Shown here piece by piece: positions 35,084 through 42,189 of a stretch of DNA of 49,608 nt (the stretch's first letter is position 1; the number at the start of each line of letters is the position of its first letter). The notes beneath the pieces were generated by a model. The model saw only the letters and a program-made list of their open reading frames with translations, had not been told where the DNA came from and did no database searches. Both the position numbers and the translations under genes were made by a program. The DNA is from Lachnospiraceae bacterium. Lineage in GTDB: Bacteria; Bacillota; Clostridia; Lachnospirales; Lachnospiraceae. Location of the stretch: contig JAAVAE010000022.1 in assembly GCA_014804245.1 (NCBI GenBank), positions 41,867-91,474 on the forward strand, read 5' to 3'.

Positions 35084-36934
35084 TTATTTCCAATTCATGC
35101 TATTTTTTTGATATATTTGATTGTGTAAATAAAAAAAATCCTGCTGTAATATATTTTGAGGGAATTTATTCTTTTCTATTTCGTTCTTTCCCAACTCAGC
35201 TACTAGACGATTTTTATACTCTTCGTCATCTATCAGTTCAATTCTATCATTAATAATTTCATAGAATATTTCTTCTCCTGTTTCAAGATTGATATACATG
35301 TATTTTTTATTCATACATCCTGACGCACCAATGGCTAAATAATAGTTTTTACTCTTCACTCCTACATCAAGCCATTCTCGATCATAACCAGGAACCAATT
35401 CCAATGGAATTACTTTTTTGTACTGTAGTATATTATCAAACTCTTTCCCCTGTACCATACACAATAAGATATCTACAAATTGATTAGATGAAACAAGATG
35501 ATCGTTGGTACCCATTTGCATTCCCTTTTTATAAATCAACAGCTCTGGAGAAATGAGCTTTTTGCTCCATTGTGCCGCTTTATTTTCGTGCATACTAGGA
35601 CAAATTGCATAAGCATATTCCATATCTATATCAATACCATGATCCCCCATAATAATCTGAACTATATTATCGCAATTGTTTAGCAGCTCTGTATAAAAAT
35701 GTAGTATATCATCTGTATATTTTACAGCCACGTCAAAATATGCCCGATGGCTTTTTCTCATATCTGTAACTTGATTATATTCCATAAACATTGTAATCGG
35801 TGTTAAATGACGTGGATGAATCGTGGTGTCAGTATGCATTACCACTAATTGGGATTCCGCATCTTCAATCAATTCGCAAATTCCATTAAAAAGGATTTCA
35901 GAAATAACAGTATTTTCATACTTTTTATTTTCATACTTACTAATATTCCTAAAATTTTTAATATGTTTACTATTCTGTGTCATGTATTTTATGTTGATAC
36001 GATTCTCTTTCAAATATGAAAGCAACTCGCTGTCTGTGAACTGAATTGACTTATTTCTATATGTCTGATTTTCAAATGGCTTCCATCCCGTAAACATCGC
36101 AGTCACGAATTCTCTTGTTGACGGACAATCGTTTCTATATTCTGTAAATTCTAACGCTTTTTTCTTCCATTCACATAAATGAGGCATATCTGCCGCAACA
36201 TATTTAGACAATGCATCTACTAAAAAAATTAAATAACTATCCCTTTTTCTTGCTTCTAATTGCCCTTTCACCTTTTCAATAAATGCTTTTACTTCTAATA
36301 AAAGTGATTGATATTTTTCTTTATCCCTATATCCCTTATTAATATACTGCAATATTTCTTTTTCAAGGCTGATCCAATCATAAATACAAAAATATCCAGC
36401 AATCAATTTCTGTGATATGAAACATTTAAGTTCTTCATCTGATGTAATCTGCCTCTCTATCAATTTATCAGAAAACCATCTATACTTATTTTCTCCAACA
36501 AAGTGTACAATATCTCTAGGCCTATCAATTTTAATTCGTTTATACAAAATCTCATAAGGCTCTATACATTGTATACTTTCAAAATTTTTAGTAACGCTTT
36601 GTCTAATTTCCTCCCTATAATTAAATGAAGATATCCATATCAATTCAACATCATAATTTATCAGATCTCTTTCCTTAATAATTGGAATTGAAGTTTTTAT
36701 ATAAGCATTACCATTATCTATAATGCATGCAATTTTATATTCTTCATTCCACCTTGTTAATAGCTTTAACAAAGTTTTTGTATTCTCGCCCCCACCATAT
36801 AGAGCAACTCTTCTTTTCCCCTTTGTGTACTTTTCCCAAATACCTGCATACTCCTCTATTACACGCAACTCCCCTATACCTTTATCGAGTTCGTATTTTT
36901 CTTTGATGTCATTATATAAATCTAAGATTTTCAT
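35084..36934 (-). CDS. Rossmann-like module fused to alkaline-phosphatase-superfamily enzyme (second copy)
   Basis: 616 residues. Residues 40-130 are the module (RRVALYGGGENTKTLLKLLT, then CIIDNGNAYIKTSIPIIK). The catalytic part shows the same plan as 27677-29578: metal Asp in YLIFLVDALSKYV (Asp240), candidate Thr nucleophile in CPSTREFVTAMFTGWKPF (Thr273) and IIMGDHGIDIDMEYAYAI (Asp431, His432, Gly433). An LVVMHTDTTIHPRHLTP segment parallels the IVLHSSAEVHSS segment of the copy. It has no signal peptide or membrane helix. It probably transfers or removes a phosphoryl or phosphonyl group on the glycan; substrate unknown. It lies 38 bases before the carbamoyltransferase. Confidence 0.8.
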   Translation of the reverse strand: MKILDLYNDIKEKYELDKGIGELRVIEEYAGIWEKYTKGKRRVALYGGGENTKTLLKLLTRWNEEYKIACIIDNGNAYIKTSIPIIKERDLINYDVELIWISSFNYREEIRQSVTKNFESIQCIEPYEILYKRIKIDRPRDIVHFVGENKYRWFSDKLIERQITSDEELKCFISQKLIAGYFCIYDWISLEKEILQYINKGYRDKEKYQSLLLEVKAFIEKVKGQLEARKRDSYLIFLVDALSKYVAADMPHLCEWKKKALEFTEYRNDCPSTREFVTAMFTGWKPFENQTYRNKSIQFTDSELLSYLKENRINIKYMTQNSKHIKNFRNISKYENKKYENTVISEILFNGICELIEDAESQLVVMHTDTTIHPRHLTPITMFMEYNQVTDMRKSHRAYFDVAVKYTDDILHFYTELLNNCDNIVQIIMGDHGIDIDMEYAYAICPSMHENKAAQWSKKLISPELLIYKKGMQMGTNDHLVSSNQFVDILLCMVQGKEFDNILQYKKVIPLELVPGYDREWLDVGVKSKNYYLAIGASGCMNKKYMYINLETGEEIFYEIINDRIELIDDEEYKNRLVAELGKNEIEKNKFPQNILQQDFFYLHNQIYQKNSMNWK

Positions 36935-36971
36935 TTTATTTCCCTGCCTGTCTTCACATTTATAACATTAA

Positions 36972-38069
36972 TTAAGTTTCTTCGAGAACCATTTTTATAT
37001 AATTATCCAGAGAAAAACCTTTGCTGCTGTCTTCATCAAGTATTGCATGCATTCTTAAATATTGTTTCATATTTAAAACATTCTGAGGAATATTTATAGA
37101 CAATTGCGTGATTTGCCTATTACTTTTTGTGTAAACAAACATTTCAGAATAAGGAAAATCACAAAATAACACCGTTTCACTATCTATCTCTGATTTATAT
37201 GGAATTACACTGCTATTTTTCACAAACGCTTTAGGCAGATTTATTTTTACTATTTTATCCGGTTTTTTTTTCGACAAGATTAGGACGTTTTTCCTGTCCC
37301 CCATAAATACATCTATGGATTCCTTATTAACTACTAAATAAAGTATACTGTCTTCCTTTTCACACCAGCTGTTCAAATCTACAATCTGTTCAATCTCATT
37401 TTTCTGTTTATTAAAAATAATAATTTCATTATTTTTTGTAGATATGTATATCAAGTTTTCATCAACATTAATATGACTAAGTTTTGCGCCTTCCTTTTCT
37501 ATACAGAAAAAATGATACTTTTCGTTTTCCAAATCAAACTCAAAAATTCCCGGAAATGCAGTACATATTGTATACAGTCTATTATTATGAAAAATCATTT
37601 CTGGCGTAAACATCACTTCAGCATCATATGAAGCTTTTATACGATATGCATTTATCCAATTATCTAAAATCTTGCTCTCCAGTGTATCACAGTCAAACTT
37701 AAGTATTCCACAATAATTATATCCAAATGCATATATTTGGCTTCCAATTAGTTTTGCTTCAAAGAAAAAAGCGTGCTTAATCTTTGCCCTATTCATTTGC
37801 GGAATTTTTATGTACTTGATATTAGATGTTTTCTCATCCACGACTATGAAATCAGTCGAGTGCCATGGTATGCATATTATTTTTTCTTTCCATTTTATAA
37901 CTTTTCTATATGTACATTTTTGAGTTACCGGCATATTCGAAAAATATGCTATTATCTCTAATTCATTGTCTGCAATACGTTGTTTTACCAAACAGTTACA
38001 ATTGCCCGGTACATAGTATTTATAATCTCCTTCGGTTAAACAATCAATATAGATAAAATGGCTTTTCAT
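36972..38069 (-). CDS. Propeller-like beta-repeat protein of unknown function
   Basis: 365 residues from ATG 38069 (MKSHFIYIDCLTEGDYKYY), chosen for the GGAAGGAAACAG upstream; an ATG at 38087 is possible. The protein is beta-rich, with repeated short units such as FIVVDEKTSNIKYIKI, GILKFDCDTLESKIL, FEFDLENEKYHFFCI and IIIFNKQKNEIEQIVDL, the spacing expected for a beta-propeller. It has no catalytic motif, signal or membrane segment. The first 23 bases around its start codon are identical to a gene remnant at 39411-39433. The function may be binding or structural. It is the only operon member of this fold. Confidence 0.65.
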   Translation of the reverse strand: MKSHFIYIDCLTEGDYKYYVPGNCNCLVKQRIADNELEIIAYFSNMPVTQKCTYRKVIKWKEKIICIPWHSTDFIVVDEKTSNIKYIKIPQMNRAKIKHAFFFEAKLIGSQIYAFGYNYCGILKFDCDTLESKILDNWINAYRIKASYDAEVMFTPEMIFHNNRLYTICTAFPGIFEFDLENEKYHFFCIEKEGAKLSHINVDENLIYISTKNNEIIIFNKQKNEIEQIVDLNSWCEKEDSILYLVVNKESIDVFMGDRKNVLILSKKKPDKIVKINLPKAFVKNSSVIPYKSEIDSETVLFCDFPYSEMFVYTKSNRQITQLSINIPQNVLNMKQYLRMHAILDEDSSKGFSLDNYIKMVLEET

Positions 38070-38092
38070 TTTTCTGTTTCCTTCCATATTCA

Positions 38093-38617
38093 TTATTTTA
38101 CTTTCAGACATAAATTATGATTGCGCCCTACAGATTCTTCATAGGCAAGAATTTCATAACCAGCTTCTTTCACTAACTCTTCCAGTTCCATTTTTGAATA
38201 TTGATACATATGCTCTCCATCGTTTAAATTATATCTTTCATATTCTTCCATCGTTGAAAAAACAGGCATATCCTTATAGGAATCATAAATACACATATGC
38301 CCCCAGTTCGGTGTGGTAAGATACAACAGACCACCTGGTTTTAAATATTGCTTTATTTTTTTTAAAGCAGGCACCGGATTGCAGATAAAATGCTCTAAAA
38401 CTTCCGTCATAATAATCTTTGAATACAATCTCTTTAGTGGCTCGTTCACATTCTCAATATAACCATAGTAAAGTTCTCCCAAACGTCTGTGATCTGATAT
38501 CTCATCAAACATTTCACTATTTTCCCAACTGTCAGATTCCCCATAATTCAGCCAGTCAATCTTTACACTTTTATTTGCATTTCTAATTATATTAGAAAGC
38601 ATTCCCCCCCGCCCCAA
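38093..38617 (-). CDS. 3' half of a frameshifted class I SAM methyltransferase
   Basis: This frame begins inside a poly-G tract and has only a TTG as possible start, so it is not an independent gene. It reads on from the Gly-rich SAM-binding loop (GGMLSNIIRNANKSVKIDWL), then IIMTEVLEHFICNPVPALKK and IKQYLKPGGLLYLTTPNWGH, motifs typical of a class I methyltransferase (EVLEH, LKPGG, TPN). The N-terminal half, including the first part of motif I, lies in another frame at 38592-39197. Joining them would need one G less or two more in the tract. Either the gene is phase-variable, or it is dead, or this is a sequencing error. As written, full-length enzyme would not be made. Confidence 0.8.
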   Translation of the reverse strand: MGRGGMLSNIIRNANKSVKIDWLNYGESDSWENSEMFDEISDHRRLGELYYGYIENVNEPLKRLYSKIIMTEVLEHFICNPVPALKKIKQYLKPGGLLYLTTPNWGHMCIYDSYKDMPVFSTMEEYERYNLNDGEHMYQYSKMELEELVKEAGYEILAYEESVGRNHNLCLKVK

Positions 38618-39197
38618 TTTCTAAGACTTCATCTTCATCATCAATAGAAGATAACAGCCATTTTGCAGCTGGATGCCAAAATCTGACACTACATATAGAG
38701 TACCATATTTGTCCTAGTGGTCTTCCCTTATAATAATATGGCTTTATTGGCATTGAGTAATGTTCCGCGATTTGCTCTGCACTCTTCTGTGTCAATTGAT
38801 TAAATGTATTGTCAGAATCAATATAATCAAAGGTTTCACAGCAAATACTGTAATCATGAATTCCATTTGCTTCTAATTGAACTCTAACTGCATTGAGAGA
38901 ATGCTCCTTAACGCAAATCACAAAATGAACTTGTTTTCCAAAATAATAAGACGGCTGAACCACTTCAACTTTGCCAACTTTTTTTCCTTGCTTCCACGGA
39001 TCATTATCTGCATACCCCATAAAACTCAGATCCATCTTTTTAAGTTCTAATTTAGCAAGCTGCATCATTATTCCAACCCCAAAACAAATCAGATTATACT
39101 TTTTTAACTCCTCAATTGTATGACTGCTAAAAAGATATAAGCTGGTTGGCGAATTGCCCATATAGTATTGTTCTTCGCTAAGACGATATAATTTCAT
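38592..39197 (-). CDS. 5' half of frameshifted methyltransferase, with Rossmann-like module
   Basis: 201 residues. Residues 25-140 hold the shared module (YNLICFGVGIMMQLAKLELK, then FMGYADNDPWKQGKKVGK and QVHFVICVKEHSLNAVRVQL). The end reads DEDEVLEIGAGGNAF and stops; DEVLEIGAG is motif I of a SAM methyltransferase, and the expected continuation is found in frame +1 from 38605 downward. GGAGGAGAAAA precedes the ATG at 39197. The intact product would be about 365-370 residues, a module plus methyltransferase, matching the style of its neighbours. Confidence 0.82.
   Translation of the reverse strand: MKLYRLSEEQYYMGNSPTSLYLFSSHTIEELKKYNLICFGVGIMMQLAKLELKKMDLSFMGYADNDPWKQGKKVGKVEVVQPSYYFGKQVHFVICVKEHSLNAVRVQLEANGIHDYSICCETFDYIDSDNTFNQLTQKSAEQIAEHYSMPIKPYYYKGRPLGQIWYSICSVRFWHPAAKWLLSSIDDEDEVLEIGAGGNAF
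38604..38615 (-). repeat. Poly-G tract (GGGG-C-GGGGGGG) at the methyltransferase frameshift
   Basis: On the minus strand the tract reads four G, one C, seven G. It falls exactly on the SAM-binding loop codons. Six or nine G in the second run would restore the frame; nine would give the canonical G-A-G-G-G loop. Confidence 0.85.
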
Positions 39198-39247
39198 GAT
39201 AATTTTCTCCTCCCTAGAGCGTGCTCTCGAAAACTCATCCCCTTGTT

Positions 39248-39430
39248 TTATAAGGCTTCAGAAATTTCCGAAATCACATTTTCACCTCTATTTTTTACAT
39301 TCATTTTGTAACATTGATACTTTTCACAAGCCTGTTTTTCATAGACTTTCCAAGACTATACTCTGAGAGTACTCTTGGCAATAACCTGTCAATTCACCAC
39401 TTCCAAATATATAAAATGGCTTTTCATTTT
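39248..39430 (-). pseudogene. Remnant of a module-bearing gene
   Basis: In the 246-base gap before the kinase gene, one minus frame reads EKPFYIFGSGELTGYCQEYS and stops at 39339. The next frame takes over with YEKQACEKYQCYKMN and ISEISEAL, ending in TAA at 39248. FYIFGSG-x-L is the opening of the shared Rossmann-like module. The stretch therefore looks like the two ends of a deleted, frameshifted gene. Bases 39411-39433 are identical to 38053-38075 at the start of the propeller gene. I see no other gene, promoter or terminator in this gap. Confidence 0.5.
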
Positions 39431-39443
39431 TCTTCTCCCCTTT

Positions 39444-39983
39444 TTATCGACACTCAGAATATACTTCAAGGCATGGCTGATATCTTTCTAATATAATTTC
39501 AACCTGCTCTTCCGGTGTCTTCTCACCAGAATTATCCAGAACCAAATCAGGATGTTTGGGCGCTTCAAAGTCTAAATTAATTCCCATAACATTATCTCTT
39601 TTTCCCGCTGTCGCAGCAGAATACAGTCCTTTTTGATCACGCCGGATCAATTCATTAATATCAACTTCTAAATATATTTCAATATAATTTTCTATATTTT
39701 CCCGATTCCAAGCCCGCACTTCATCAAACATACATATTGTGCAAATTACCACGATTATTCCTTGCGCACTGAGCATCTTACACAACTCAGCATATTTATA
39801 TCCAAGATTCTTTCTCCCTTCAAGGGTATAGTCTACCGATTTAAATACTTCCCGCAAATTATCTCCGTCAAGCAATACGATATTATTTTTTTCTCTCTTA
39901 ATGGATTCATACAAGAGGGTCCCAACAGTAGTTTTTCCTGCTCCCGATAAGCCTGTTATCCAAAATACCTTTCCTTCATTCAT
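39444..39983 (-). CDS. CysC-like kinase (adenylylsulfate-kinase family)
   Basis: 179 residues with the P-loop VFWITGLSGAGKTTVGTLLY (Walker A at residues 11-18), LLDGDNLREVFKSVDY (the DGDN-R substrate motif) and KYAELCKMLSAQGIIVVICT. In true APS kinases the next motif is FISPxRxxR; here it is CTICMFDEVRAWNREN, so the substrate may not be APS. No sulphate adenylyltransferase or PAPS-using sulphotransferase is visible nearby. A CysC homologue in the Campylobacter phosphoramidate capsule pathway (Cj1415) phosphorylates a cytidine nucleotide, so a kinase acting on a CMP-phosphonate is an attractive alternative. Its start overlaps the decarboxylase stop by four bases, tying it to the phosphonate cassette. 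Confidence 0.85.
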   Translation of the reverse strand: MNEGKVFWITGLSGAGKTTVGTLLYESIKREKNNIVLLDGDNLREVFKSVDYTLEGRKNLGYKYAELCKMLSAQGIIVVICTICMFDEVRAWNRENIENYIEIYLEVDINELIRRDQKGLYSAATAGKRDNVMGINLDFEAPKHPDLVLDNSGEKTPEEQVEIILERYQPCLEVYSECR

Positions 39984-41095
39984 ATGTTATTCCTCATAAA
40001 CATTAATTTGTTATCAATTGGTGAAATCGTTGGTCTCCCCAAATCATCACGTGCACCAATCGAACATTTAATTTCTATCATACTCAGTTCATTTCTTGTT
40101 TTTACTTTCCATAATATTTTATCTAAATCTTCCTCATTGTCAACTGAGATAACATTTATATATCCACACGCCCTTGCTGCATCTACTATATTCATTTTGC
40201 CAGCAACAGTTGGCATACCGCCTACCGACTCATGAGCTTCATTATTTATTACAATATGCACCATATTAGCCGGAGCAGCAGCACCAATCACAGCCATGGC
40301 GCCCATATGCATCAACATGGCACCATCACCATCTATACACCAGACTTTTTTGTTTGGCTCTTGCAACGCAACCCCCAATGCAATAGAGGAACTATGTCCC
40401 ATAGAGCCTACTGTCAGGAAATCTCTATCATGCCCCTGACCATTTTCCTCTCTAATTTCAAATAATTCTCTGCTGGCTTTTCCTGTAGTAGAAACGATCA
40501 AATCCTGCCCGGCCACATTCACAATATGCTTTATTACTTCTTCACGTTTCATGGCGTAACTATTTCTATATACCGCTTTATTGTCATAATCAAGCGCATC
40601 TTTCTTTATAACAAATGCCACATCATGTCCTTCAGATAATTTATCGTTAAAACGCTTCATGACATCTTCCAGTTCCATTTCTGTTGTATCCTTATCGACA
40701 ACAAAATAATCAACGCCCATTACATCAAGCAATCTTAATGTAATCTCTCCCTGATAAATATGCTGCGGCTCATCATGTACTCCTGGTTCTCCCCGCCATC
40801 CAACCACAAAAACACATGGAATCCCATAAACTTTTTCATTCATAAGCGAGGCTAAAGGATTTATAATATTTCCTTCACCGGAATTCTGCATAAACACAAC
40901 TGGTATTTTCCCTGTGGCGAGATGATATCCCGCTGCTATTCCCACACAATTTCCCTCATTAGCAGCAATAATATAATGTTTAGGATCAATACCGTAAGTA
41001 TTCATTAAATATCCGCACAGACTCTTTAACTGGGAATCAGGTACTCCCACATAAAAATCTGAATTTAATATCTCCACAAATTTTTCTACTTTCAT
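39980..41095 (-). CDS. Phosphonopyruvate decarboxylase
   Basis: This is a thiamine-diphosphate enzyme that converts phosphonopyruvate to phosphonoacetaldehyde and so drives the unfavourable PEP mutase step. The 371-residue protein fuses both halves. The N-terminal part has FYVGVPDSQLKSLCGYL and IIAANEGNCVGIAAGYHLAT with the activating Glu47. The C-terminal ThDP site has WCIDGDGAMLMHMGAMAVIG and VHIVINNEAHESVGGMPT (the GDG...NN motif). It could alternatively be read as sulfopyruvate decarboxylase, but PEP mutase and reductase genes adjacent make phosphonopyruvate much more likely. It lies two bases after the dehydrogenase gene. Soluble. Confidence 0.92.
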   Translation of the reverse strand: MKVEKFVEILNSDFYVGVPDSQLKSLCGYLMNTYGIDPKHYIIAANEGNCVGIAAGYHLATGKIPVVFMQNSGEGNIINPLASLMNEKVYGIPCVFVVGWRGEPGVHDEPQHIYQGEITLRLLDVMGVDYFVVDKDTTEMELEDVMKRFNDKLSEGHDVAFVIKKDALDYDNKAVYRNSYAMKREEVIKHIVNVAGQDLIVSTTGKASRELFEIREENGQGHDRDFLTVGSMGHSSSIALGVALQEPNKKVWCIDGDGAMLMHMGAMAVIGAAAPANMVHIVINNEAHESVGGMPTVAGKMNIVDAARACGYINVISVDNEEDLDKILWKVKTRNELSMIEIKCSIGARDDLGRPTISPIDNKLMFMRNNI

Positions 41096-41097
41096 TT

Positions 41098-42189
41098 TTA
41101 CTCCAAAATTTCATGATAAAGATTATTTATTTCAAGTGTATCAAGTTTTATTGGAAAGTTTTTCAATCTCTCAATATTAACCGATGCTTCGAGAATCAGA
41201 TAGTCAACTTCATCCGCCCGCGGATTTTCCAAATTCATCTCTGCCAGGATAAATTGAAAATAAGTCATTGTTTCTTTTAACTCTTCCACATTTTTCTTTA
41301 AGTCATCAATACCATGTTTATATTGTATTCTGTCATAATCTGTACATCGCCCGGCATAATTAATTAAATAATGCCAGAGCTTTGATACACATAATGCTGC
41401 TGCGTGCCCATGAGCGATACCGTATAGACTGGTAAGCTTATAGCACATTGCATGACCGGCTGTCGTCTTTGTTATATTTATTGCTTTTCCAGCATAGTTT
41501 GCTGCCAAGAGCATTTTTTCATTACCCTCTGGATGATTATCTAAATATTGCTTCCAGTATTGCCTTATCAACTTAAAAACTCTTTTACTGTACTCCTTAC
41601 TCTCCTCAGACGCTCCAACAGACCAATAAGACTCTATTGCATGACAATACGCATCAAGGGCTGTAGCCTTTCTCTGATAAATCGGAAGAGAATCTAGAAG
41701 TTCAGGAAGAAAAAGAACTCTATCAGGTAAAAGGCAATTGCTCTCAACAGAACGCTTCTCTCCATCGTAATAAAGCACTGCGAATCGTGTTTCTTCACTT
41801 CCCGAACCAGCGGTCGTTGGTATCGCAATAAGCGGCACATCACTTTCTATTTGAATCGAAGCAAAACCAGCACCACAAGGATGATTTGCAAATGCTTTTA
41901 TACACTTAGCCACATCAATCGCGCTTCCTCCGCCAACAGCAATTATAATCCCACATTGATTATCATTGAAGACCTTTATCCCCGCACACACCTCTTCATA
42001 TTTGGGATTTGCGCTATATCCTGAAAAAATGCTAATCCTACACTCCATCTCCTCAAGCTTGTCTTTTATATTGAAAAACAAATCTTGATTTTTGAAAGAA
42101 CTTCCGCATACGAATAATATCTTTTCGCAATTTACATCTTTTACATAATTAAATAGCGCATCTATATTTTCAAGATATCTACCTATCAT
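41098..42189 (-). CDS. Iron-type alcohol dehydrogenase, probable phosphonoacetaldehyde reductase
   Basis: 363 residues of the group III (iron) alcohol dehydrogenase family: GIIIAVGGGSAIDVAKCIKA (NAD-binding GGGS-x2-D), PLIAIPTTAGSGSEETRFAV, then the metal-binding ALDAYCHAIESYWSVGA and YGIAHGHAAALCVSKLW. In phosphonate pathways this enzyme reduces phosphonoacetaldehyde to 2-hydroxyethylphosphonate. The absence of an aminotransferase gene argues against 2-aminoethylphosphonate as the product. It overlaps the PEP mutase stop by four bases (ATGA), and CGGAGGATG precedes the start. Confidence 0.88.
   Translation of the reverse strand: MIGRYLENIDALFNYVKDVNCEKILFVCGSSFKNQDLFFNIKDKLEEMECRISIFSGYSANPKYEEVCAGIKVFNDNQCGIIIAVGGGSAIDVAKCIKAFANHPCGAGFASIQIESDVPLIAIPTTAGSGSEETRFAVLYYDGEKRSVESNCLLPDRVLFLPELLDSLPIYQRKATALDAYCHAIESYWSVGASEESKEYSKRVFKLIRQYWKQYLDNHPEGNEKMLLAANYAGKAINITKTTAGHAMCYKLTSLYGIAHGHAAALCVSKLWHYLINYAGRCTDYDRIQYKHGIDDLKKNVEELKETMTYFQFILAEMNLENPRADEVDYLILEASVNIERLKNFPIKLDTLEINNLYHEILE

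Noticed and set aside
39980..41095. Sulfopyruvate decarboxylase (coenzyme M pathway)
   Set aside because: The neighbouring PEP mutase and phosphonoacetaldehyde-type reductase fix the substrate as phosphonopyruvate.
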